Part shown: positions 50,611 through 58,709 of the stretch, one piece after another
Position numbering within the stretch: position 1 is the first letter of the stretch
How the letters are laid out: each line of letters opens with the position of its first letter
Assembly: GCF_008704855.1 (NCBI RefSeq)
Contig: NZ_CP023691.1
Location: 8,246,001-8,310,000 of the forward strand
Direction: 5' to 3'
DNA from: Streptomyces platensis
GTDB taxonomy: Bacteria > Actinomycetota > Actinomycetes > Streptomycetales > Streptomycetaceae
Length of the DNA: 64,000 nt
Translations under genes and position numbers: made by a program
The notes under the pieces: model-generated
The model's input: the letters and a program-made list of their open reading frames with translations, nothing else
What the model was told of the DNA's origin: nothing
Databases searched by the model: none

Positions 50611-52431
50611 ATGGCCGTGAATCGCTCCGCACACCTGCCCATCTCCTCCGCAGCGCCGTCCCTGGCGGCCACGCCCACCGTCACATCTGTCTCTCCCACG
50701 TCCGGTTCGACCGCGGGTGGCACGGCGGTGACGGTGACCGGCAGCGGCTTCACCGGCGCCACCGCCGTCCGCTTCGGCGCCACGTACGCGACGTCCTTCG
50801 TCGTCAACTCCGACACCCAGATCACCGCCACCAGCCCGGTCGGCAGCGGAACGGTGCAGGTCACCGTGACCACCCCCTGCGGCACCAGCAACGAGTTCGT
50901 CACCTACACCTATGTCACCGCCCCCGTGCCGAGCCTCACTTCGGTGAGTCCGGCTTCGGGTCCGGCGTCGGGTGGGACGGTGGTGACGTTGTCGGGTTCG
51001 GGGTTTTCGGGTGCGACGGCGGTGCGGTTCGGTGGGGTGTCGGCTGCGTTTACGGTGAATTCGAGTGCGCAGATCACGGCGACGGCGCCGCCGGGTTCGG
51101 GGACGGTTGCGGTGACGGTGTCGACGCCCGGGGGGACGAGCAATGGTGTGTCGTTCACCTACGTCTCCACGCCTGCGCCGGTCCTGACCTCGGTGAGTCC
51201 GACTTCGGGTCCGGCGTCGGGTGGGACGGTGGCGACGTTGTCGGGTTCGGGGTTTTCGGGTGCGACGGCGGTGCGGTTCGGTGGGGTGTCGGCTGCGTTT
51301 ACGGTGAATTCGAGTGCGCAGATCACGGCGACGGCGCCGCCGGGTTCGGGGACGGTTGCGGTGACGGTGACGGCGCCCGGGGGGACGAGCAATGGTGTGT
51401 CGTTCACCTACGTCTCCGCGTCCGTGCCGGTCCTGACCTCGGTCAGCCCCAACTCCGGCCCGGCCGCGGGCGGCACGACGGTCACGCTCACCGGCACCGG
51501 CCTGGCCTCCACCACCGCGGTGCGCTTCGGCGTCACACCGGCAACCTCCTTCACCGTCGTCTCCGACACCCACGTCACTGCCGTCGCCCCTCCCGGCACC
51601 GGCACCGTACAGATCACCGCCACGACGCCGGGGGGCACCAGCAACGGCCTCTCCTACACCTACTCCGGCGGCCCCACGCTGAGCGGCATCAGCCCCAACC
51701 AGGGGAGCACCTCGGGCGGGAACACCGTCACGCTCACCGGCACCAACCTCACCGGCGCCACCTCGGTCACCTTCGGCGGGACCCCGGCGACCTCCGTGAC
51801 GGTGCTCTCCGCGACCCAGATCACCGCCGTGGTCCCGGCGGCCACCGCCGGGCCGGTCGATGTCACCGTCACCACCCCCGGCGGCATCAGCACCCTCCCG
51901 AAGTCCTACTTCTACGTCAGCCCCCCGGTGCTCGCCGGCGTCGCCCCGCCCTCGGGCCCGCTCTCGGGCGGCAACACCGTCACCCTCACCGGCACCCACC
52001 TCATCGAGGCCACCGCGGTGCGCTTCGGGGCCACACCGGCAACGTCCTTCACCGTCGTCTCCGACACCCAGATCACCGCCGTGGTCCCGGCGGGAGCCGC
52101 CGGTCTGTCGAGCGTCACCGTCACCACGGTGGGCGGGACCAGTAACTCGGTTTCCTACACCTACCTGGCGGCGCCCAGCATCACGACGCTGGTGCCGAAC
52201 CACGGGTCCGCCTCCGGCGGCAGCACCGCCACCCTCACCGGCAGCAACTTCGCCCAGACGACCACGGTGCTCGTCGGCGGCGCGCCCACCGGCTTCACCG
52301 TCGTCTCCGACACCCATCTCGTCGCCGACATCCCCGCCGGCGCCGCCGGCCCGGTCGATGTCACCGTCACCAGCCCCGGCGGCACCAGCACACCGGTGGT
52401 ATACACCCGCGTCGCGTCCCCCAACATCTGA
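50611..52431 (+). CDS. IPT/TIG-repeat protein (seven repeats)
   Basis: A 606-residue all-beta protein of seven IPT/TIG domains. Repeats start at 'PTVTSVSPTSG', 'PSLTSVSPASG', 'PVLTSVSPTSG', 'PVLTSVSPNSG', 'PTLSGISPNQG', 'PVLAGVAPPSG' and 'PSITTLVPNHG', each about 83 residues and closing 'GGTSN..(S/T)YTYV'. The N-terminal 20 residues contain no hydrophobic signal. Repeats 2 and 3 are almost identical in DNA and use a different codon set (GCG, TCG, ACG, GTG and T-ending codons) from the others. This points to recent duplication after replacement or import of that module. It may be a surface or extracellular scaffold exported by a non-classical route, or a cytoplasmic structural protein. Confidence 0.82.
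   Translation: MAVNRSAHLPISSAAPSLAATPTVTSVSPTSGSTAGGTAVTVTGSGFTGATAVRFGATYATSFVVNSDTQITATSPVGSGTVQVTVTTPCGTSNEFVTYTYVTAPVPSLTSVSPASGPASGGTVVTLSGSGFSGATAVRFGGVSAAFTVNSSAQITATAPPGSGTVAVTVSTPGGTSNGVSFTYVSTPAPVLTSVSPTSGPASGGTVATLSGSGFSGATAVRFGGVSAAFTVNSSAQITATAPPGSGTVAVTVTAPGGTSNGVSFTYVSASVPVLTSVSPNSGPAAGGTTVTLTGTGLASTTAVRFGVTPATSFTVVSDTHVTAVAPPGTGTVQITATTPGGTSNGLSYTYSGGPTLSGISPNQGSTSGGNTVTLTGTNLTGATSVTFGGTPATSVTVLSATQITAVVPAATAGPVDVTVTTPGGISTLPKSYFYVSPPVLAGVAPPSGPLSGGNTVTLTGTHLIEATAVRFGATPATSFTVVSDTQITAVVPAGAAGLSSVTVTTVGGTSNSVSYTYLAAPSITTLVPNHGSASGGSTATLTGSNFAQTTTVLVGGAPTGFTVVSDTHLVADIPAGAAGPVDVTVTSPGGTSTPVVYTRVASPNI
50941..51417 (+). repeat. near-identical 249-bp tandem duplication within the IPT/TIG gene
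   Basis: The segment from about 50941 to 51168 recurs at about 51190 to 51417 with only a handful of substitutions (for example GGCT/GACT and GTGGTG/GTGGCG near the start). The period of 249 bp equals one IPT/TIG domain (83 codons). Confidence 0.85.
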
Positions 52432-52605
52432 CAGGCCGACCCGCCTGGCAGCCCGTCTCCCGCGGGCTGTCGGACACGGAGGAGCAGCGGTGCGTCCTCT
52501 CCCCGCTCGCGGGACCCGACGACGCACCACAAAGCAGATGCCGCGCCACCACCCGGTGGAGTAATGTGCACTCCCGGGAGATGGCGCTTACATCGGGAGG
52601 GCTTG

Positions 52606-53301
52606 ATGATTCCGGAACTGGTCAGGACCTGGGCATCCGGCTGGGCCATATCGCGACACACGCCGACGCCGGTGGCCAAACCCTGGGGGCTCTATATCGA
52701 GGTGGGCCGACCGGACCAGGTAGGGCGCCATGTCCTCCCCGATGCCCATGAGTTGACGGTGCGCGAGGCCGCCACCTCGGTCACCGTGCCGCACACCTGG
52801 CTCAAGGTGCCCAGGGAGCCGGCGGAGGTCGCACACTGGCTCCCCGACGGCTGGGTGGTGGACGCGGACGAGACGGGCCACCTGATGGCCACGGACCTCC
52901 GGACGACGGCGCCGACGGCACCCGAGGGCCACACCGTGTCGATGGAGACCCGCGACGGCGTCACGTACATCCAACTGCACGATGTGGAAGGGGAGTTGGC
53001 CGCACAGGGCCAGATGGCGGTCCTCGGGGAGGCCACGGTCATCGACCGCGTCATCACCGAGCAGGCCCATCGCCGCCGCGGACTGGGCGCCTTCGTGATG
53101 CGCACCCTCGCCGATCGCGCGGTGGCCGACGGCGCGACCCTCGGCGTACTGGGCGCGACCGACGAAGGGCGTGCGCTGTACGAGAGGCTGGACTGGAAGG
53201 CGTATGCGCCGTTGGCGGCGTGTATCTATCGGCCTGAGAACTCGTCACGCGATCTCGTGGAGACGTCCCGTTCGAGCCGAAGCGTGATCGAACGGGGGTA
53301 G
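52606..53301 (+). CDS. GNAT-family N-acetyltransferase
   Basis: A 231-residue protein with a C-terminal GNAT domain (about residues 115-205). The acetyl-CoA loop is 'VITEQAHRRRGLGAFVMRTL' (R-R-R-G-L-G), then 'ATLGVLGATDEGRALYERLDW'. The N-terminal 110 residues are probably a second, degenerate GNAT-like half ('MIPELVRTWASGWAISRHTP', 'WLPDGWVVDADETGHLM'). ATG 52606 has GGGAGGG upstream. Substrate unknown; a single gene between the IPT/TIG and lipase genes. Confidence 0.85.
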   Translation: MIPELVRTWASGWAISRHTPTPVAKPWGLYIEVGRPDQVGRHVLPDAHELTVREAATSVTVPHTWLKVPREPAEVAHWLPDGWVVDADETGHLMATDLRTTAPTAPEGHTVSMETRDGVTYIQLHDVEGELAAQGQMAVLGEATVIDRVITEQAHRRRGLGAFVMRTLADRAVADGATLGVLGATDEGRALYERLDWKAYAPLAACIYRPENSSRDLVETSRSSRSVIERG

Positions 53302-53395
53302 GCACCAGGAGGACCCGGGGGCCTCCGCCAGTGCATCGAAGTGCGGAACAGGTGAGGCTGAAATGGCTTTCACCGAGCCGCACTTGGAGGAACTC

Positions 53396-54694
53396 GTGGT
53401 CATCCCCGCCGCACTCTCGTCGCGCAGCAGAACCCGGTATCGCGGCGTTCTCCGGACGCATGTGGCAGCCGTCTGCTGTGGCCTGCTGCTGAGCGGGGCG
53501 GCCGTCGCCACCGCTGCGGCTGCGCTCGCTGATCAGGCCCAGGCGCAGGTCGAGGAGCGAGGCCGGGGCACCCTGGTCTCCGCAGAGAAGCTGTACACGC
53601 TCGCCACCCCGCGGGCCGTGGCCGCCGAGCTGGGCGCGGCCGGGTTCGAGGATGACACCGTCCACTACGGCGTGGTGGCGTACCGGCTGGTCTACCGGAC
53701 CGTCGATCCCCACGGACGGCCCACTACGGCCAGCGGGCTCTTGGCGCTGCCCCTCAACAGAGAGGGACGGTTACCCGCGGTCTCCTTCGCGCACGGCACC
53801 GGCAGTCACAAAAACGACTCGCCGTCCATGCGGCGCGGCGCGTTCGTGTCCGCACCGGTGATCGCGCACGCGGCGGCCGGCGCTGTAGGGGTCGCGCCCG
53901 ACTATCTGGGGATGGGCAAGGGACCCGGTTCGCACCCCTGGATGGACATCGGCTCCGAGACCACGGCGTCCCTGGACATGCTGCGGGCGGCCCGCGCCTT
54001 CGCGCCCCGCACCGGACATGTGCTGGAGCGCGAGGTCATGGTCACCGGCTTCTCGCAGGGCGCCTCGGCGGCGCTGGGGCTCGGCCGGGCTCTGGAGGCG
54101 GGTGCGGACCACTGGTTCAGGCTGGGTGCGCTGGCACCGGTCAGCGGCGCGTACGACTTCGGCGGCACGTGGCTGTCCGCGCTACTCGACGGCCGGCTGG
54201 AGCCCAAGTCCAGTGTGCTGTACGCCGCGTACACCCTGGTGGCGTTCAACCGCCTCCACCACGTCTACGACAGCCCTGGCGAGGTCTTCCGAGCCCCCTA
54301 TGACAGCACCGTCGAGGCACTCTTCGACGGGGCCCACACGGGGGAGCAGCTGATGCGGGGCACCCCGGGAACCCTCGACGAGCTGTTGACCGAGCACGGC
54401 CGCGAGCTGCTCGCGCATCCGACGGGGCCGCTGGCGGCGGCGCTGCGCACCACCGGCGCCGTATGCACCGACTGGGCCCCCGGTGCGCCGGTTCGGCTGT
54501 ACATGGCGACCGGGGACGAGCAGGCTGTCACCGCCAACACCGAGCACTGCCGGCAGGCTCTGCACAACAAGGGCGTGGACGCCCCGGCCGTCGATCTCGG
54601 CGCTGTCGACTACCAGGGATCCCGTCACTTGGGGTCCAATGTCGCGGCCACGTCGGCGATCGTGCGCTGGTTCGGCGAGTTGCGCCGACGGTGA
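53396..54694 (+). CDS. secreted lipase (LIP/secretory lipase family)
   Basis: A 432-residue exported alpha/beta hydrolase. GTG 53396 is preferred because GGAGG lies 5 nt upstream and it puts a signal peptide ('HVAAVCCGLLLSGAAVATAAAALA-D') close to the N-terminus; ATG 53363 is in frame upstream. The core has 'VSFAHGTGSHKND' and the nucleophile elbow 'VTGFSQGASAALGLG'. Acid and His are likely in 'YMATGDEQAVT' and 'YQGSRHLGSNVA'. Family members hydrolyse triacylglycerols or other esters. Confidence 0.84.
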   Translation: MVIPAALSSRSRTRYRGVLRTHVAAVCCGLLLSGAAVATAAAALADQAQAQVEERGRGTLVSAEKLYTLATPRAVAAELGAAGFEDDTVHYGVVAYRLVYRTVDPHGRPTTASGLLALPLNREGRLPAVSFAHGTGSHKNDSPSMRRGAFVSAPVIAHAAAGAVGVAPDYLGMGKGPGSHPWMDIGSETTASLDMLRAARAFAPRTGHVLEREVMVTGFSQGASAALGLGRALEAGADHWFRLGALAPVSGAYDFGGTWLSALLDGRLEPKSSVLYAAYTLVAFNRLHHVYDSPGEVFRAPYDSTVEALFDGAHTGEQLMRGTPGTLDELLTEHGRELLAHPTGPLAAALRTTGAVCTDWAPGAPVRLYMATGDEQAVTANTEHCRQALHNKGVDAPAVDLGAVDYQGSRHLGSNVAATSAIVRWFGELRRR

Positions 54695-54805
54695 CCGGAA
54701 CGAGGGCGCCGCAGGCCGGTGGCAACTGCGGAACGATCAGGCGTCCTCAAAAAACAAGGGCAAGGAGGTAAACCACTCCTTGCCACTCTTAATGTATAGC
54801 GCATG

Positions 54806-54828
54806 GGGGGCCTTGCGGCAAGGCCCCC
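54806..54828. promoter_or_regulatory. inverted repeat resembling the rifamycin-associated element (RAE)
   Basis: Perfect 10-bp arms, GGGGGCCTTG-CGG-CAAGGCCCCC, located 132 bp upstream of the rifampin-monooxygenase-like gene. As I recall, the published RAE is a 19-bp inverted repeat of very similar sequence (GGGGCTTGCGGCAAG core) found before rifamycin-inducible inactivation genes in actinomycetes. A -10-like TATAGC (54795-54800) lies just upstream. The symmetry is seen; the identity with RAE is from memory. Confidence 0.72.
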
Positions 54829-54960
54829 GTGGTGCGTCAGAATCTGCGCTCGAAGCCAGAACCTGCGGAAATCCGGGATTCACGAAGTGCGTGTGCTTTG
54901 TGCTCCCGGATGGCGTGGAGCGGCTGGCCGGAATTCCTTCTCGGTGAACGGGCGTTTTTG

Positions 54961-56397
54961 ATGATTGACGTGATCGTGGTCGGCGGCGGACCGACCGGCT
55001 TGATGCTGGCCGGCGAGTTGCGGCTGCACGGGGTGCGGGTGGTCGTGCTGGAGAAGTTGGCCGCGCCGACCGAGCAGTCCCGCGGGCGCGGCCTGCATGC
55101 GCGCAGCGTCGAGATGATGGACCAGCGCGGCCTGCTGGACCGGTTCCTCGCGGCGAGTGAGAAGTTCCAGGTCGGCGGGCTCTTCGGCGGCATCATGAAG
55201 CCGTGGCCGGACCGGCTGGACACGGCGCACCCGTACGGCCTGGCCACCCCGCAGCCGGTCACCGAGCGGCTGCTCAACGAGCGTGCCCTCGAAGTCGGGG
55301 CCGAGATCCGGCGCGGCTGCGAAGTCGTGGGGCTGAGCCAGGACGAGGACGGGGTGACCGTCGAGCTGGCGGACGGTACGCGGCTGCGTGCGCGGTATCT
55401 CGTCGGGTGTGACGGCGGCCGCAGTGCGGTGCGCAAGCTGCTCGGCGTCGATTTCCCCGGCGAGCCCGCCAAGGTCGAGACGATGCTGGGCGATATGGAG
55501 GTGACCGGGGATCCGGCGACGATTGCGGCCGTCGTCGAGGAAGTCCGCAAGACCCAGCTTCGGTTCGGTGCCGTTCCCGACGTCGACGGGAAGAAGGGGG
55601 TGTACCGCATCATCGTGCCCGCCGACGGTGTGGCCGAGGACCGTACGGCCCAGCCGACCCTGGAGGAGTTCAAGCAGCAGTTGCGGGCCGTCGCGGGCAC
55701 TGACTTCGGGGTGCACTCGCCGCGCTGGCTGTCCCGGTTCGGTGACGCCACCCGGCAGGCCGAGCGCTACCGGGTCGGCCGGGCGCTGCTGGCCGGCGAT
55801 GCGGCGCACATCCACCCGCCGACCGGTGGGCAGGGGCTCAACCTCGGCGTGCAGGACGCGTTCAACCTCGGCTGGAAGCTGGCCGCCGCGGTCAACGGCT
55901 GGGCGCCGGAAGGGCTGTTGGACAGCTATCACGCCGAACGGCACCCGGTGGGCGCCGCCGTGCTGGACAATACCCGTGCGCAGATCACGCTGCTGGGGAC
56001 CGACCCGGGGGCGACCGCGCTGCGGGAGCTCTTCGCGAAGCTGATGGACTTCGAGGAGGTGAACCGGTACGTGACCGAGATGATCACCGCGGTCGGAGTC
56101 CGCTACGACTTCGGCGAGGGCCACGACCTGCTCGGCCGGCGGATGCGGGACGTGACGCTGAAGCGGGGGCGTCTCTACGAGCTGATGCACGGCGGCCGCG
56201 GACTGCTGCTCGACCAGACCGGCCGGCTCTCGGTGACGGGCTGGGCGGATCGCGTCGACCACGTCGTCGACATCAGCGAGGAACTGGACGTGCCCGCAGT
56301 GCTGCTGCGGCCGGACGGGCATGTGGCATGGGCCGGTGAGGATCAGCAGGAGCTGCTGAGCCGGCTGCCCAAGTGGTTCGGCGCGCCCGTCAGCTGA
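54961..56397 (+). CDS. rox: rifampin monooxygenase (Rox)-like class A flavoprotein
   Basis: A 478-residue FAD- and NADPH-dependent aromatic monooxygenase. Rox enzymes oxidise the rifamycin naphthyl chromophore and open the ansa ring, inactivating the drug. Motifs are the FAD site 'VVGGGPTGLMLAGELRLHG', 'GRGLHARSVEMMDQRGLL', the DG motif 'YLVGCDGGRSAVRKLLG' and the second FAD motif 'ALLAGDAAHIHPPTGGQGLNLG'. A thioredoxin-like C-terminal domain follows, ending 'AVLLRPDGHVAWAGEDQQEL'. Many stretches match my memory of the Streptomyces venezuelae Rox protein. ATG 54961 lacks a strong ribosome-binding site. The RAE-like repeat upstream supports drug-inducible expression. Other aromatic polyketide hydroxylases are the alternative. 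Confidence 0.85.
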   Translation: MIDVIVVGGGPTGLMLAGELRLHGVRVVVLEKLAAPTEQSRGRGLHARSVEMMDQRGLLDRFLAASEKFQVGGLFGGIMKPWPDRLDTAHPYGLATPQPVTERLLNERALEVGAEIRRGCEVVGLSQDEDGVTVELADGTRLRARYLVGCDGGRSAVRKLLGVDFPGEPAKVETMLGDMEVTGDPATIAAVVEEVRKTQLRFGAVPDVDGKKGVYRIIVPADGVAEDRTAQPTLEEFKQQLRAVAGTDFGVHSPRWLSRFGDATRQAERYRVGRALLAGDAAHIHPPTGGQGLNLGVQDAFNLGWKLAAAVNGWAPEGLLDSYHAERHPVGAAVLDNTRAQITLLGTDPGATALRELFAKLMDFEEVNRYVTEMITAVGVRYDFGEGHDLLGRRMRDVTLKRGRLYELMHGGRGLLLDQTGRLSVTGWADRVDHVVDISEELDVPAVLLRPDGHVAWAGEDQQELLSRLPKWFGAPVS

Positions 56398-56685
56398 GCG
56401 GGCAGTCGGGATCGGCCGGCCTGCCGTCCCGGCGGAATTCCCTCACCCGTAGTCCATCGCCGCTGATATCGCGGAAAGCGCAGCAGGCGGACGGCGGATT
56501 CTCTCCCATGAGCGTTTGCTGCGGGGTCGCAAAGGCGGCTCCGCAGCGGGCGACGCTTAACGCTCTTTCTTGCACGGATCATCCATCATTCGCAGAACGG
56601 CCGGTCTTCTACTCGGCTGTTCAGGATCGTTTCCCCCATACTCGGGCCACGACAGCCGGGGCCAGCACGGAGAGGCGGGGGAACG

Positions 56686-57693
56686 ATGCTGGTGCACAAC
56701 TTCAGCACCGAGATGGTGGCTGCGCAGGACCGGTTCGAGCTGTGGGAGGAATTCGCTGTCCACTCGCATATGCGCAACTGGATCCGCAGCGACCACGAAG
56801 ACGACTTCCGTGCGACGATGCGGGTGCTGGACATGGGGGACACACAGATATCCACGATGACCTTCCCGAGTCTGGAGGTCGTGCGGACTCCGAAGCTCAT
56901 ACGGCAGCAAGGTGATCGGGAGTTTTATCAAGTCAATTGTGTCCTCAGTGGTGCCGGTGATGTTTCCCAGGGGGCGCAAAATACGTCCATCCGGCAGGGG
57001 CAGCTGGTGCTCGTGGACAGCGGACTTCCGTTTCGTGGGCGGTTGCGCGGCGGGTCGGAGAACTATGCCGCGATGATCATTCAGCTGCCCCGGGAACTGC
57101 TGCCACTGCCGTGGAAGACCGTTCAGCGGGTGACTGCTCGCCCGATATGCGGTTATCAGGGAATGAGCGGGGTGCTCTGGCGCTGGCTCACCGAAGTACA
57201 CGCCCGCGCGGATGAGTTCACTCCCGCCGATATCCACACCCTGCGGTCGGTCACCGCGGATCTCCTCGCCGCGGCAGTCGGCGGCTGCCTGGACGCCGAG
57301 GACACGATGACCCCGGAATCCCGGCGACGTGCCTTACAGGTACAGATCCGCGACTTCATTCGCCGGAACCTCGGCGACCCCTCCCTCTCCCCGGCCACCA
57401 TCGCCGCGGCCCACCGGATATCGGTCCGCTACGTCCACCAGTTGTTCGCCGAGGAAGACACCACGGCCGCGGCCTGGATACGTGGCCGCCGCCTGGAACG
57501 CTGCCGCCGTGACCTCGCCAACCCCCACCTCCAGCTCCGCCCCATTCATGCCATCGCGGCCCAGTGGGGCTTCATCGATGCCGCGCACTTCAGCCGCGCC
57601 TTCCGCGCGGCGTACGGCATGCCGCCCCGCGACTACCGGCAGCACGCCCTCCGCGGCGCCGTGCGCGAGTCGGCAAGCGCTCTGCACGGATAG
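56686..57693 (+). CDS. AraC-family transcriptional regulator
   Basis: A 335-residue regulator. N-terminal AraC-binding-like beta domain (about 1-190, 'FYQVNCVLSGAGDVSQGAQN', 'GQLVLVDSGLPFRGRL'). The C-terminal double HTH (about 220-325) has 'LSPATIAAAHRISVRYVHQLFAEEDTTAAAWIRGRRLERC' (split) and 'IAAQWGFIDAAHFSRAFRAAYGMPPRDYR'. It lies 150 bp upstream of the Cys-rich peptide operon on the same strand, so it may activate that operon; no operator was identified. It is also downstream of rox, with about 290 bp between. Confidence 0.88.
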   Translation: MLVHNFSTEMVAAQDRFELWEEFAVHSHMRNWIRSDHEDDFRATMRVLDMGDTQISTMTFPSLEVVRTPKLIRQQGDREFYQVNCVLSGAGDVSQGAQNTSIRQGQLVLVDSGLPFRGRLRGGSENYAAMIIQLPRELLPLPWKTVQRVTARPICGYQGMSGVLWRWLTEVHARADEFTPADIHTLRSVTADLLAAAVGGCLDAEDTMTPESRRRALQVQIRDFIRRNLGDPSLSPATIAAAHRISVRYVHQLFAEEDTTAAAWIRGRRLERCRRDLANPHLQLRPIHAIAAQWGFIDAAHFSRAFRAAYGMPPRDYRQHALRGAVRESASALHG

Positions 57694-57844
57694 TCAACGC
57701 GGTCCACCGCTCTCCCCGGCATCGTCGTGTCCGGGCACCGACGAGGCACTCCGAGTCCGTCAGGCGGGCGTACCGAAGCCGGTCCCGCACACCCTTCCTG
57801 CACCACGGCGCGGAGTCGTGGGCCGAGCAGAACTTGGAGCAGTC

Positions 57845-58081
57845 ATGTTCGCAAGGATGGAGACACTGGGGAGCAGACTCCTCGAACGGATCGTGCCGAA
57901 GGTGGCAGCCGAGGCATCGAGCACCTCGTGCGACTACCAGTACCTGTGTGTACGAGGCACCAGCGGATGCAACGCGACCCGCCACACGTGGTGGAAGTAC
58001 CGGCTGGCGTGCTCGGACGGCTCCACCGGCGACTGGATCTACGGCTACTGCGACAACTGCACCCCCGGCGACTGGAACTGA
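57845..58081 (+). CDS. six-cysteine secreted peptide precursor
   Basis: A 78-residue precursor. Residues 1-24 form an amphipathic, not strongly hydrophobic, leader (MFARMETLGSRLLERIVPKV) ending in 'AAEA', a fit to the A-x-A rule of signal peptidase I. The predicted 54-residue product starts 'SSTSCDYQYLC'. It contains six Cys (three possible disulfides), four Trp including a Trp-Trp pair ('HTWWKY') and ends 'CDNCTPGDWN'. The ATG has GGAG 6 nt upstream. Directly downstream come MauE-like, thioredoxin-like, ABC exporter and S26 peptidase genes, so it is very probably their client. The 'TSCDY...C' start faintly recalls the methylamine dehydrogenase small subunit, whose disulfides need MauE and MauD. 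Function could be antimicrobial, signalling or enzymatic. Confidence 0.75.
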   Translation: MFARMETLGSRLLERIVPKVAAEASSTSCDYQYLCVRGTSGCNATRHTWWKYRLACSDGSTGDWIYGYCDNCTPGDWN

Positions 58082-58096
58082 CCGACCACGCGCCGT

Positions 58097-58132
58097 GTTC
58101 CTGGGGCCGGCCACCGGGCCCGCCCCGGGAAC
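58097..58132 (+). terminator. hairpin between peptide gene and its maturation genes, possible attenuator
   Basis: An 11-bp stem, GTTCCTGGGGC with GCCCCGGGAAC (one G-U pair), loop of 14 nt that can pair further. It begins 16 bp after the peptide stop and ends 22 bp before the MauE-like start. No U-tract. A leaky terminator here would give much more peptide mRNA than machinery mRNA, a pattern seen in RiPP and bacteriocin operons. Confidence 0.55.
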
Positions 58133-58153
58133 GCTCGCTCCCGGAGGGACGCC

Positions 58154-58696
58154 ATGGTCTACCTGATGACCGGTCTGAAGTGTCTGGTCGGCGTGGTCTT
58201 CCTGCTCGCACTGTGCGGGAAGACGGTGGTCCGCGGTGGGTTCGGCGGCTTCGAGCGGTCCCTGCGCGAGCTGCGGGTCGTGCCCCGGGCGTACCTACGG
58301 CCGGTGGCCGTGCTCGTCGTGGCCGGTGAAGCAGGCGTGGTGTTGGCCCTGGCGGTGCCCGGCCGGGCGACGGCGGTGGTGGGCTTCGGGCTGGCCACCG
58401 CCCTACTGCTGGTCTTCACCACCGGTATCGCGCGCGGGCTGCGACGCGGTTCCCGGACCCCCTGCCGCTGCTTCGGCGCCTCCACGACGCCGCTGGGGCC
58501 ACACCATCTCCTCCGCAACCTGCTGCTCGCCGTGCTCGCCGTCCTGGGCGCGACCACCACAGTCGTCGCCGCGCCGGACGGGCACCCGGCAGGGGCACTG
58601 GTGGCGGCAGCGGCCGGCCTCGTCCTCGGTGCGCTGGCCGCCACCCTCGACGAACTGCTCGCCCTGTTCCAGCCGATGACGCCGCAACGACGATGA
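58154..58696 (+). CDS. MauE/DoxX-like redox-associated membrane protein
   Basis: A 180-residue polytopic membrane protein with four helices ('LKCLVGVVFLLALCGKTVV', 'PVAVLVVAGEAGVVLALAV', 'VVGFGLATALLLVFTTG', 'LLLAVLAVLGATTTVV'). It bears the MauE-type 'RTPCRCFGAST' cytoplasmic or interfacial Cys pair plus other Cys near TM1. MauE works with MauD in disulfide formation of methylamine dehydrogenase small subunit; here it likely supplies oxidising or reducing equivalents to the adjacent thioredoxin-like protein. GGAGGG precedes the ATG. It is 14 bp from the next gene. Confidence 0.85.
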   Translation: MVYLMTGLKCLVGVVFLLALCGKTVVRGGFGGFERSLRELRVVPRAYLRPVAVLVVAGEAGVVLALAVPGRATAVVGFGLATALLLVFTTGIARGLRRGSRTPCRCFGASTTPLGPHHLLRNLLLAVLAVLGATTTVVAAPDGHPAGALVAAAAGLVLGALAATLDELLALFQPMTPQRR

Positions 58697-58709
58697 AACC
58701 GGAGCCGCT

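Noticed and set aside
50611..52431. Considered a phage tail fibre or prophage fragment because of IPT/TIG repeats
   Set aside because: No phage structural, integrase or lysis genes anywhere near; neighbours are ordinary chromosomal genes.
50593..52530. 645-codon minus-strand frame opposite the IPT/TIG gene
   Set aside because: An Arg/Gly-rich repetitive reading caused by the repeat structure of the real gene.
57845..58081. TTQ-bearing methylamine dehydrogenase subunit
   Set aside because: Too short, only six Cys, and no MauG or large-subunit gene in the window; kept only as a distant-similarity observation.
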